In this document: one piece after another, positions 1 through 7,408 of the stretch
How positions within the stretch are numbered: the first letter of the stretch is position 1
Layout of the letters: every line of letters begins with the position of its first letter
Assembly (NCBI GenBank): GCA_009778255.1
Contig: WRKD01000218.1
Coordinates: forward strand, 1-23,721
DNA length: 23,721 nt
Direction: 5' to 3'
Origin: Bacillota bacterium
Lineage (GTDB): Bacteria; Bacillota; Dehalobacteriia; UBA4068
Translations under genes and position numbers: made by a program
The notes under the pieces: generated by a model
The model's database searches: none
What the model saw: the letters and a program-made list of their open reading frames with translations, nothing else
What the model was told of the DNA's origin: nothing

Positions 1-1480
1 CGCCTACGGCTGCTGCTGCTAAATCTCCCGCTTTGCCATGTAACCATACTGCACAGGCCGCTGCCACAACCGGCGCCAAACCTTGTGCTAAAAGTGCCGC
101 TACCATTCCGGCTAAAACATCGCCGCTGCCGCCTACAGCCATTCCGGGGTTGCCGTTATTATTAAGGAAGAGGCGTCCTTCCGGAGTAGCTATCACAGTA
201 CCGGCGCCTTTAAGTACCACTATTACTCCGCATTGTTTGGCAAATTCCATTGCCACATCGATGCGGCTTTCTTGCACCTCTTCTACATGCACTCCTAAAA
301 GCTGGGCCATTTCTCCGGGGTGTGGCGTGATGATTATGGGCGCTTTAACGCTTTTTAGAAGGGGCAAATAACCGCAGATGGCGAATAGACCGTCGGCATC
401 TATTACAGCGGGCCGGTCTATATAAGGCAATAAATCTCGTACCAGCTCTTGAGTTTCATCATGACGCCCTAAACCTGGGCCGATAAGAAAACAGTTGGCT
501 GCTTTAAAAGAGCTTATTTTATCGCGCTCGCTTTTTAATAGCACTCCTGTTTCATGTTCTGGCAAACTGATCAACATGGCTTCCGGCAAGTTTGTGGCAA
601 AAGACAATTGACAAGCTTGAGGAAGAGCGGCAGTTAAACGTCCTACACCGGCGCGTAATGCGCCGGAAGCAGCCATAATGGCGGCGCCTGGCATATTAGG
701 GCTGCCGGCCAACATTAAAATATGCCCAAAATCACCTTTGTGATTATTGGAGGAACGCGGTTTCAGCCATCGGCGGCAAAATTCTGCATCTACCAATTCA
801 CGCCTACTTGGCAGTCCTTCTTCAATTTGAGCTGGCAAAGAAATATCCGCCACCACTAAGCGGCCCACATATGGCGTAGATACCGGTAAAGCCAAGCCTT
901 GCTTACAAAAGCCGAAGGTTACGGTTACTTTAGCTTTCACGGCGGCGCCCAAAGGCAGCCCGGTTTCTGCCGATAAGCCAGAGGGGATGTCGCAGGCGAT
1001 AATTGGCCTATTGCTTTCATTTAGTACATTTATTACAGCCAAGGGTACTCCGGTAACATTGTCATTTAAACCGGTGCCAAAAATTGCATCTATAACTAAA
1101 TCGGAATTAGCCAGAGCCATTCTTGCAACATTAAGGCGATTACCTTCGGTAAGCCAATAGCCGGTAATACCCATGTTCTTCAGTATTTGCCAGTTGCTTA
1201 AAGCATCGCCGCGGAAAATATCGGGGTCGGTGACAAAATAAAGGCTCACATCGCAGCCGCGGTTATAGAGGTGCCGCGCTGCCACCAGACCATCGCCGCC
1301 ATTATTACCGCCGCCGCAAAAGACGGCTATCCTTTTACCACTTACACCAATAAGCATTTCTTCGGCTTGTCGCACTACGGCGATCCCCGCATTTTCCATT
1401 AACAGCATACCTGGTATGCCATACCCTTCTATTGCCATTTTATCTGCTTGGCGCATTTCCTCCGCCGTTACCAAACGCAT
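1..1480 (-). CDS. nnr: Bifunctional NAD(P)H-hydrate epimerase / ADP-dependent NAD(P)H-hydrate dehydratase, 3' end cut by window edge
   Basis: Repairs hydrated NADH and NADPH: the N-terminal half epimerises R- to S-NAD(P)HX and the C-terminal half dehydrates S-NAD(P)HX using ADP. The reading frame is open from an ATG at 1478-1480 to the window edge (493 codons), with AGGAGG about 9 nt upstream. The YjeF_N half shows the nucleotide-site motif GGGNNGGDGLVAARHL near residue 56. The ribokinase-like C-terminal half shows KGDFGHILMLAGSP, GPGLGR, DADGLF, TPHPGEMAQLLG and GGSGDVLAG. The last visible residues (HGKAGDLAAAAVG) lie close to the usual C-terminus, so only a short piece is missing. It is transcribed divergently from hflX across a 172-bp gap. 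Family and both activities are clear from motifs; nothing looks broken. Confidence 0.95.
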   Translation of the reverse strand, partial: MRLVTAEEMRQADKMAIEGYGIPGMLLMENAGIAVVRQAEEMLIGVSGKRIAVFCGGGNNGGDGLVAARHLYNRGCDVSLYFVTDPDIFRGDALSNWQILKNMGITGYWLTEGNRLNVARMALANSDLVIDAIFGTGLNDNVTGVPLAVINVLNESNRPIIACDIPSGLSAETGLPLGAAVKAKVTVTFGFCKQGLALPVSTPYVGRLVVADISLPAQIEEGLPSRRELVDAEFCRRWLKPRSSNNHKGDFGHILMLAGSPNMPGAAIMAASGALRAGVGRLTAALPQACQLSFATNLPEAMLISLPEHETGVLLKSERDKISSFKAANCFLIGPGLGRHDETQELVRDLLPYIDRPAVIDADGLFAICGYLPLLKSVKAPIIITPHPGEMAQLLGVHVEEVQESRIDVAMEFAKQCGVIVVLKGAGTVIATPEGRLFLNNNGNPGMAVGGSGDVLAGMVAALLAQGLAPVVAAACAVWLHGKAGDLAAAAVG

Positions 1481-1611
1481 TATCGGGCACCTCCTATTCA
1501 TTAAATATAATTATTATGCTATTAAAATTCTCTTTTTCCTAGAGTTTTCCTTTTTACCGGAGCAAACAGCATAAAAACTAAAAAACAATTATTTATTTGG
1601 CAAGAGTATGA

Positions 1612-1620
1612 TGATATAAT
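1612..1620 (+). promoter_or_regulatory. Extended -10 promoter of hflX
   Basis: The sequence TGATATAAT is an extended -10 element (TGn followed by a perfect TATAAT). No good -35 box lies 17 bp upstream, which fits an extended -10 promoter. Transcription would start near 1627, so the in-frame TTG at 1620 would be untranscribed. That supports the ATG at 1653 as the hflX start. Confidence 0.55.
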
Positions 1621-1652
1621 TGATTACACTATTAAATTTTAAGGATCTGCTT

Positions 1653-3461
1653 ATGTATAAAATTCTTGGGAATACAGATGGTGTACGCCACACATATATT
1701 GAGCAATTAGAAAGCATATATGAGATGGAAATGGATCGTAAAAAGTTTTGTTGTATAGAAATACTTGAAACAATTGCCTTGTTTACCGAAGCTACCGGAC
1801 GCGAAGCCATGGTTTACCTAGACCGTTTAGGACGGGTCGAAACCGTTGCCGTAGGCTTACAGGATAGAGTTATATTACCGGCTTCACGAAAGCGCCGTTC
1901 GGCAAGCCGGTTAAGTGGCATACGTTGCATCCATACTCATCCACAAGGTAATCCTGCGCTTTCACAAGTGGATGTGCAATCTTTAAAAAGTATGCGTTTC
2001 GACGCTATGGCAGCTATAGCCATTTATGAAGGAAGACCTCTTTCAATGCAGGTAGGCATTATTGGAGATATTATTTCTGACGATGAGGTTTCCATAAACA
2101 TCTTTGGTCCTTATAGTATAAACTCTATACCAGATGACATCTTATGGGCGGAAATCAATGCGGCGGATATACGTATACGCCCAAGTGAATCTAAGAAAGC
2201 GCAAGCAGAGATAGCACGTGCTATTTTAGTGGGTATTGAAGAAAAAGCGCTTGGCTTTGAACCATTGAATGAACTTAAGCAATTAGCCGATACCGCGGGA
2301 TTCATTACTGCTGGCTATATGATGCAGCCCCGTATAAAACCTGATAAAAGCTATTATCTTGGCTATGGTAAATTACAGGAGCTGATTTTAGAAATTTGCA
2401 AATTGAATGCCGATACGGTTATTTTTGACGATGAACTTTCGGTAGCGCAAATACGCAATATTCAAAAAGAACTTGGTCAAACAGAGATTATAGACCGAAC
2501 ATCTTTGATACTGTATATTTTTTCAAACAGAGCTTCTACACATGAGGGGCGGCTACAAGTCGAATTAGCGCAAACGAAATATCTTCTTCCAAGAATGACA
2601 GGGTATTGGACTCATATGTCGCGCATGGGCGGCGGCGGCCGTGGCGGAACAGGCGCCCGGCGTGGTGAAGGGGAAACGCAGCTGGAAGTAGACCGGCGGA
2701 TTTTGCGCAAACGGATGAATGATTTAGAAAAAGAAATAGATAAAATCAAATCTCAACGTGATGTAAGGCGTGCGCAGCGCGAACGTTCAAGTATTCCCAT
2801 CGTTGCACTGGTCGGTTATACCAATGCTGGTAAATCGACGCTTATGAATCATCTTACGGGCAGCAATGTTTTAACTGAAGACAAATTATTTGCCACTTTA
2901 GATACAGTTTCCCGTAAACTGAATTATGGTAACGGCGAGTTTTTGCTGGTAGATACCGTCGGTTTTATAAAAAAACTTCCTCATGATTTAATAAACGCCT
3001 TTCGCGCTACCCTGGAAGAAACAAAATACGCCGATTTGCTCTTGCATGTAATAGATGCAGCTTCCGAAAATCGCAACCAGCAAATGGAAGTTGTGGGCGA
3101 GTTGCTGGCCCATTTAGGCGTTAATAATAAACCAATTATAAAAGTATATAATAAATGTGATATTTCTGGTGAGTTCTACCGGGAAAGAGATAGTGTAGCT
3201 GTTTCCGCTTTAACAGGTGTGGGAATGGACAAATTACAGCATGCGATTACTGAGGAGCTTTCATTAATGCGCAGTGAGTTGTCGGTTCTATTACCGCTAT
3301 CTTCGGGGGCTTTGGTTTCTTATATATATGCTAATGGAAATGTTATAGATTGTAATTATCTGGAAGATGGAATTCATCTTACAGCCGTTTTATCTTTAGA
3401 GGATGCAAAACGCGTACGTGCTTCAGCAATAAAAGAGATGCCCTTTAATAATAAAAACTGA
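1653..3461 (+). CDS. hflX: GTPase HflX with long N-terminal JAMM-like domain
   Basis: Ribosome-associated GTPase of the Obg-HflX class, known in other bacteria to split or rescue stalled 70S ribosomes. With the ATG at 1653 (AAGGA 7 nt upstream) the protein has 602 residues, well above the roughly 430 of E. coli HflX. The extra N-terminal ~190 residues carry HTHPQGNPALSQVD near residues 94-107, matching the JAMM metal-site spacing HxHx7Sx2D. The HflX-specific domain follows, with a glycine-rich stretch and GETQLEVDRR near 340-350. The G domain has G1 GYTNAGKST (388-396), DTVGF, G4 NKCD and G5 SALTG. A TTG at 1620 would add 11 residues but lies at the -10 box. The racemase gene follows 14 bp downstream, probably on the same transcript. 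Confidence 0.95.
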   Translation: MYKILGNTDGVRHTYIEQLESIYEMEMDRKKFCCIEILETIALFTEATGREAMVYLDRLGRVETVAVGLQDRVILPASRKRRSASRLSGIRCIHTHPQGNPALSQVDVQSLKSMRFDAMAAIAIYEGRPLSMQVGIIGDIISDDEVSINIFGPYSINSIPDDILWAEINAADIRIRPSESKKAQAEIARAILVGIEEKALGFEPLNELKQLADTAGFITAGYMMQPRIKPDKSYYLGYGKLQELILEICKLNADTVIFDDELSVAQIRNIQKELGQTEIIDRTSLILYIFSNRASTHEGRLQVELAQTKYLLPRMTGYWTHMSRMGGGGRGGTGARRGEGETQLEVDRRILRKRMNDLEKEIDKIKSQRDVRRAQRERSSIPIVALVGYTNAGKSTLMNHLTGSNVLTEDKLFATLDTVSRKLNYGNGEFLLVDTVGFIKKLPHDLINAFRATLEETKYADLLLHVIDAASENRNQQMEVVGELLAHLGVNNKPIIKVYNKCDISGEFYRERDSVAVSALTGVGMDKLQHAITEELSLMRSELSVLLPLSSGALVSYIYANGNVIDCNYLEDGIHLTAVLSLEDAKRVRASAIKEMPFNNKN

Positions 3462-3475
3462 AAGGGAGCAAAATT

Positions 3476-4180
3476 ATGAAAAAGCTCGGCCTTGTAGGCG
3501 GTATTGGGCCCGCGTCAACAATTGAGTATTACAAAAGCCTCAATGAGGGCTATCAGAAAAGCCTGGCCAACCCAGCCAAATGTGGTGAAAATCCTCCAAT
3601 GTTTATCGAGAGCATAAATTTGTCCGTTGCTTATGATTTGGTAGATAAAAAAGATTGGCAAAGTTTTGCGGATTTATTTATTAGCTCCATTCGCATTTTG
3701 CAGGGCGCCGGCGCCGAAATCGCAGCACTTTCAGCCAATACTGCTCATATTGTGTTTGATGAAGTAGTAGCGTGCTCACCCATTCCTGTTATTGGGCTTA
3801 TTGATGAAACCTGTAAATATGCACAGCAACAAGGATGCAAAAAGGTGATTATATTTGGCACAAGCTTTACTATGAGCAGCGGCATGTATGAAAAAAAGTG
3901 CGCCCAATACGGCATTGAAGCTGTTGTGCCAAATATTGCAGATCAGCAAATAATACATAATATTATTTTCCCTAATTTGGTGATGGGTATTGTATTGGAA
4001 CACGAAAAAATAAGCATACTGAAAATTGCAGAAAAAATGCTATCTGAACATCAAGCAGACGCTTTGGTGCTCGGTTGTACGGAGCTTCCTTTAATAATAC
4101 ATACAAGTGATTTGAATACCATATTAATAGATACCACAAAAATACATATTGCAGCTATTCTTAGGGAAATTCTTAGCTAA
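3476..4180 (+). CDS. Aspartate/glutamate racemase family protein with atypical first catalytic site
   Basis: Family of cofactor-independent amino-acid racemases (Asp/Glu/hydantoin racemase fold), which normally use two cysteines as acid and base. The 234-residue protein begins MKKLGLVGGIGPASTIEYY, the usual N-terminal glycine-rich signature, and has LGCTELPLI near residue 200, which holds the second catalytic Cys. At the first site, near residue 84, the usual CNTAH reads SANTAH, so Ala replaces the Cys. Some broad-specificity members (for example E. coli YgeA-type enzymes) also lack the first Cys, so it may still act on an unusual substrate or as an isomerase; this is inference. The start has AAAGGGAG 9 nt upstream and lies 14 bp after hflX. 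The substrate cannot be read from the sequence. Confidence 0.85.
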   Translation: MKKLGLVGGIGPASTIEYYKSLNEGYQKSLANPAKCGENPPMFIESINLSVAYDLVDKKDWQSFADLFISSIRILQGAGAEIAALSANTAHIVFDEVVACSPIPVIGLIDETCKYAQQQGCKKVIIFGTSFTMSSGMYEKKCAQYGIEAVVPNIADQQIIHNIIFPNLVMGIVLEHEKISILKIAEKMLSEHQADALVLGCTELPLIIHTSDLNTILIDTTKIHIAAILREILS

Positions 4181-4192
4181 AGAGAGTTATAG

Positions 4193-4211
4193 CGGATTTT
4201 TGAAAAAACCG
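4193..4211. terminator. Weak possible bidirectional terminator between convergent genes
   Basis: An imperfect inverted repeat (CGG, A-A mismatch, five T, one-base loop, five A, CCG) sits in the 32-bp gap between the racemase gene (plus) and the VOC gene (minus). It provides a T run in both directions. The stem is short and AT-rich, so the call rests mostly on location. Confidence 0.3.
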
Positions 4212-4212
4212 T

Positions 4213-4635
4213 TTACTCCTGCCTGGTGTAGTGTAGAATTTGCCAAGTTACGCCAAATCTATCCTTAACCATACCATACCACTCACTAAAAAACGTTTGT
4301 CCAAGTTCCATAAAAACTTCGCCGCCATCTTTTAATTCATTAAAAAGCCTTGTCACTTCATCTTTATTGTCAGTGCTAATTGTGGGGTGGATATTCTCGC
4401 CCATTGTCATAGGCGAAGCGGCGGGGTAATCCATAAACATCACTGTCATACCGCCAAACGGTATGCCGGCATACAGTATCCGGTTTTTATCCGCTTCCGG
4501 TACGCTGTAGGCTGGGTCGGGCGGCGCGTCGCCATATGTCATGAGATTATTGACTGTGGATTTGAAAACTTTTGCGTAGAATTCTACCGCTTCCCGGCAA
4601 TTACCATTAAAATTGATAAACATCTCAAGCTGCAT
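4213..4635 (-). CDS. VOC-fold protein, PhnB/glyoxalase-like
   Basis: A 140-residue single-domain vicinal oxygen chelate protein of the PhnB-like (3-demethylubiquinone methyltransferase-like) group. It has the typical layout: MFINFNGNCREAVEFYAKVF at the start, YGDAPPDP, ILYAGIPFGGMTVMFMDY and the closing EWYGMVKDRFGVTWQI. The function of this group is mostly unknown; metal binding is possible but no substrate can be inferred. The start is the ATG at 4635 because GGAGG lies 8 nt before it; a GTG five codons upstream has no proper site. It follows deoC by 27 bp on the same strand, so it is probably the last gene of the nucleoside operon, although nothing in its sequence ties it to nucleosides. 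Confidence 0.88.
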   Translation of the reverse strand: MQLEMFINFNGNCREAVEFYAKVFKSTVNNLMTYGDAPPDPAYSVPEADKNRILYAGIPFGGMTVMFMDYPAASPMTMGENIHPTISTDNKDEVTRLFNELKDGGEVFMELGQTFFSEWYGMVKDRFGVTWQILHYTRQE

Positions 4636-4662
4636 TTTTAATACCTCCACTACTTTATTTTT

Positions 4663-5304
4663 TTATAAGCCCAATGCTTTTATAGCGCTGCTTGCACCAA
4701 TTCGCTCACAGCCGATACTAATAAAGGCCTGCATATCCTCTGAGGTTTTTATGCCGCCGGCTGCTTTGATTTTTATCCCCTGGCCAAGATGCTTTTTAAA
4801 AAGCCCAATATCTTCAAGTATAGCGCCTCGAGTGCCAAAACCGCTGGAAGTCTTTATATAATCCGCCCCGCCATCGGTTACGCAATGGCATAGGGCAATT
4901 TTCTCAGCCTGCGTTAAATAGCATGTTTCTATTATCACTTTTAAAGTTTTTTTTGCCACAGCCTTCTTTAGTGTGCTTATTTCTTGGGTGATTTTATCAA
5001 ACCGGCCATTTTTTACCCAGGTAATATTAATTACTATGTCAAATTCATTGCAACCGTCATTTAACGCCTCGCTTATTTCCGCCAGCTTGGCGCTTGTGGA
5101 AGAATAGCCTAGTGGGAAGCCGATTACTGTACAAACATTAAGCTGAGGGAAATGTTCTTTAGCCAGCGCCACATAAGTGGGGGGTATGCATACGGAAGCC
5201 ATTTTATGCATTTCAGCTTCGCCGCATAAGCGTAAAATATCGCCGGAAGTGGCATAAGGGGCTAATAGTGTATGATCAATATGTTTTAAAATATCTTCGT
5301 TCAG
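4663..5304 (-). CDS. deoC: Deoxyribose-phosphate aldolase, probable CTG start
   Basis: Cleaves 2-deoxyribose-5-phosphate to acetaldehyde and glyceraldehyde-3-phosphate, the last step of deoxynucleoside salvage. Catalytic motifs are present: EFDIVINI (proton-relay Asp), DYIKTSSGFG (Schiff-base Lys) and IKAAGGIK (second Lys). The first in-frame ATG (5211) would remove about 31 residues, including the expected DHTLLAPYAT segment, whose coding is intact upstream. The only plausible start is a CTG at 5302-5304: the upstream permease stop lies just before it and GGAGGG is 8 nt away. With it the protein is 213 residues, normal for the family. The CTG could also be a sequencing or assembly error for ATG. 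The gene follows the permease by 2 bp, so it is translationally linked to the nucleoside importer. Confidence 0.9.
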   Translation of the reverse strand: MNEDILKHIDHTLLAPYATSGDILRLCGEAEMHKMASVCIPPTYVALAKEHFPQLNVCTVIGFPLGYSSTSAKLAEISEALNDGCNEFDIVINITWVKNGRFDKITQEISTLKKAVAKKTLKVIIETCYLTQAEKIALCHCVTDGGADYIKTSSGFGTRGAILEDIGLFKKHLGQGIKIKAAGGIKTSEDMQAFISIGCERIGASSAIKALGL

Positions 5305-5306
5305 TT

Positions 5307-6242
5307 TTATCGCCCTCCTTTATCATATGGTATGCCTTCTGCTTTTGGAGCTTGTGAATTTTTTGAGGTAAAAGTTAGCACAATAAGTGTAATAACATAG
5401 GGCATCATTTTATAGAAATAGCTGGAAATGGGAATATCTTTTAAAACCGGTAGCCCCGAGGAACTTGCCGCCACAGCTTTTAATAACCCGAAAAAAAACG
5501 CTGTAAATAGGATGCGCAGAGGTTTCCATTGTCCAAAGATAAGCACAGCCAGCGCCAAGAAGCCGTAACCCGATACAGTGGCGTTAAATTCACGCGAGGT
5601 TGGTATCACAAAGACCAAACCGCCAATGCCAGCCAATATGCCAGATATAATAACGCCCGCGTAGCGCATTTTATATACATTGATGCCCACCGAATCAGCT
5701 GCTTGCGGGTGCTCACCACATGAGCGTAATCGCAGACCAAAGCGTGTTTTATAAAGAACTATCCAAGATATGAACAGTATCAGAAAACCCAAATAGGTAG
5801 TAAGGTAAGCGTTTTTAAAAAACAAATCGCCAATAATAGGAAGGTCTCCCAGCTTAGGTACGGAATCGAAACGGAACCAATCTTCAAAATGCACCTGTTG
5901 GGTGCCTTTTTCACTAATTCGCCGCCCTACGAAAATAGCAAATGCCGGCGCCAGCATATTAATAGCTGTGCCGCTGATTATTTGATCCGCTTTCATATTA
6001 ATAGCTGAATAGGCATGCGCCAGTGATACCAAGGCCCCTACTGCGCCGGCAATGAGCACCGCAAGTAGCAATAACATCTGCCCATCAATATGTGCGCCGC
6101 TTTTCTGTATTATACCGATAAAAACAACTCCGGTAAAAGCGCCAAAAATCATCAATCCTTCCAGCGCGATGTTAACAACACCGCTGCGCTCGCTAAACAT
6201 GCCGCCCAGCGCCACTATAAGTAATGGAATTGCGAAAAACAT
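5307..6242 (-). CDS. ABC transporter permease, BMP/nucleoside-type (second permease)
   Basis: Integral membrane subunit of a nucleoside importer of the BmpA-NupP-NupQ kind. The family signature GGMFSERSGVVNIALEGLMIFGAF is near the start, with several hydrophobic helices and the cytoplasmic coupling segment GINVYKMRYAGVIISG. The first ATG, at 6242, gives 311 residues but truncates the first membrane segment. The frame stays open upstream past NTLYFLVQQT, where relatives normally begin, and AAAGGGG lies before in-frame ATA (6281) and ATC (6275) codons. The true start is therefore probably a non-AUG codon 11-13 residues upstream; the coordinates here use the safe ATG. It follows the first permease closely and ends 2 bp before deoC. 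Confidence 0.9.
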   Translation of the reverse strand: MFFAIPLLIVALGGMFSERSGVVNIALEGLMIFGAFTGVVFIGIIQKSGAHIDGQMLLLLAVLIAGAVGALVSLAHAYSAINMKADQIISGTAINMLAPAFAIFVGRRISEKGTQQVHFEDWFRFDSVPKLGDLPIIGDLFFKNAYLTTYLGFLILFISWIVLYKTRFGLRLRSCGEHPQAADSVGINVYKMRYAGVIISGILAGIGGLVFVIPTSREFNATVSGYGFLALAVLIFGQWKPLRILFTAFFFGLLKAVAASSSGLPVLKDIPISSYFYKMMPYVITLIVLTFTSKNSQAPKAEGIPYDKGGR

Positions 6243-6277
6243 CGTCTGCTGTACTAAAAAATACAGAGTATTGATAA

Positions 6278-7408
6278 CTATGCATCCCCTTTCGCCCGGA
6301 TTTTTTTATTTTTGCCGATCTTTTGTATAAAACCTTTAATAAGCAGAGCTGCCGCACTAAAGTAGATTATTATGGCAACAATCATATCAACAGCCTGTGG
6401 TGCGTAATTATATAGCTGCATTCTGAAACCGCCTACTGTTAGATAAGCAATGAATAGCCCGGAGAAAATAACTCCCAGAGGATTATTAAGCGCTAACAAT
6501 GCTACCGGTATGCCGTTGAAGCCTTCCATAGCTAAAGTATCCACAACATCTATGCCCTTACCCGCGCCGCTTAAATATAGTAAAGCACCGCCTAGCCCAG
6601 CTAACGCCCCAGATACCGCCATAGCCATAATTATACCGCGTTTTGAATTGATCCCTGCATATTCCGCCGCATTTTTGTTAAAACCGCAGGCTTTCAGCTC
6701 ATAACCGAAAACGGTTTTTTCTAGGATTATATACATCATCGCCGCGGCGATGATGGCGATAAAGATACCGCCATTGGCGCTGGAGGGGCTATTGCCCAGC
6801 TTGAAAATATGCTCAAGCCCCCAAGTTGGTATATTGGCATGTGTGGCAACTGCCCTGGTAATATTGCGGCGCTGATCATAAACGGTTAATATGATAAGAT
6901 AGTTAACCAAATACATGCCAATATAGTTCATCATAATGCATGATATAACTTCGTTGACATTGCGCCAGGCTTTTAGCAGCCCCGGTAATGCACCCCATAA
7001 AGCGCCGGCGATAATAGCAGCCAGGATGGCTGCCGGACACAGAATTATACCCGGCAGAAACGAGCATCTAACACCGACCAGTATCGCGCAATAGGCGCCC
7101 ACTATGAATTGCCCGGAAGCCCCAATATTGAATAGACCCGTTTTACCAGCAAAAGCTACCGCTAGCCCGGTCATAATTATTGGCGTGGCAAAATATAGCA
7201 CCTGCCCCATATTTTTTAAGTCGCTCACGCCACTGGTCAAAAGCGTAGTAAAGCCAACAGCCGCATCCGCAGGGTTGGAGATCAGTAATACAAAGAAGCC
7301 TACAACCAGCCCTGTGGCGATAGCTACAAAGCTTGATAAAGCATTCGATAAATCTAAAAGTCCCCAGAAACCTTTATTATGGGCAGGTTTATTTTTAAGT
7401 TCGCTCAT
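6278..7408 (-). CDS. ABC transporter permease, BMP/nucleoside-type (first permease)
   Basis: First membrane subunit of the nucleoside importer, 376 residues. A short cytoplasmic N-terminus is followed by a hydrophobic helix (VAIATGLVVGFFVLLISNP), then family motifs FATPIIMTGLAVAFAGKTGLFNIGASGQ and the coupling helix ELKACGFNKNAAEYAGINSK. The GLFNIGASGQ segment is the equivalent of VVNIALEG in the partner permease. The ATG at 7408 overlaps the stop of the ATPase gene by 4 bp and has GGAGG upstream, a classic arrangement for coupled translation of ABC subunits. The C-terminus is rich in Lys and Arg (IGKNKKIRAKG), consistent with a cytoplasmic end. Confidence 0.93.
   Translation of the reverse strand: MSELKNKPAHNKGFWGLLDLSNALSSFVAIATGLVVGFFVLLISNPADAAVGFTTLLTSGVSDLKNMGQVLYFATPIIMTGLAVAFAGKTGLFNIGASGQFIVGAYCAILVGVRCSFLPGIILCPAAILAAIIAGALWGALPGLLKAWRNVNEVISCIMMNYIGMYLVNYLIILTVYDQRRNITRAVATHANIPTWGLEHIFKLGNSPSSANGGIFIAIIAAAMMYIILEKTVFGYELKACGFNKNAAEYAGINSKRGIIMAMAVSGALAGLGGALLYLSGAGKGIDVVDTLAMEGFNGIPVALLALNNPLGVIFSGLFIAYLTVGGFRMQLYNYAPQAVDMIVAIIIYFSAAALLIKGFIQKIGKNKKIRAKGDA

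Noticed and set aside
33..371. Open frame of 112 codons on the plus strand
   Set aside because: It lies antisense inside nnr, has no ribosome site and its sequence is low-complexity Pro/Thr/Ala.
1620..1652. TTG at 1620 as start of hflX
   Set aside because: It coincides with the last base of a perfect extended -10 element; the ATG at 1653 has a proper ribosome site.
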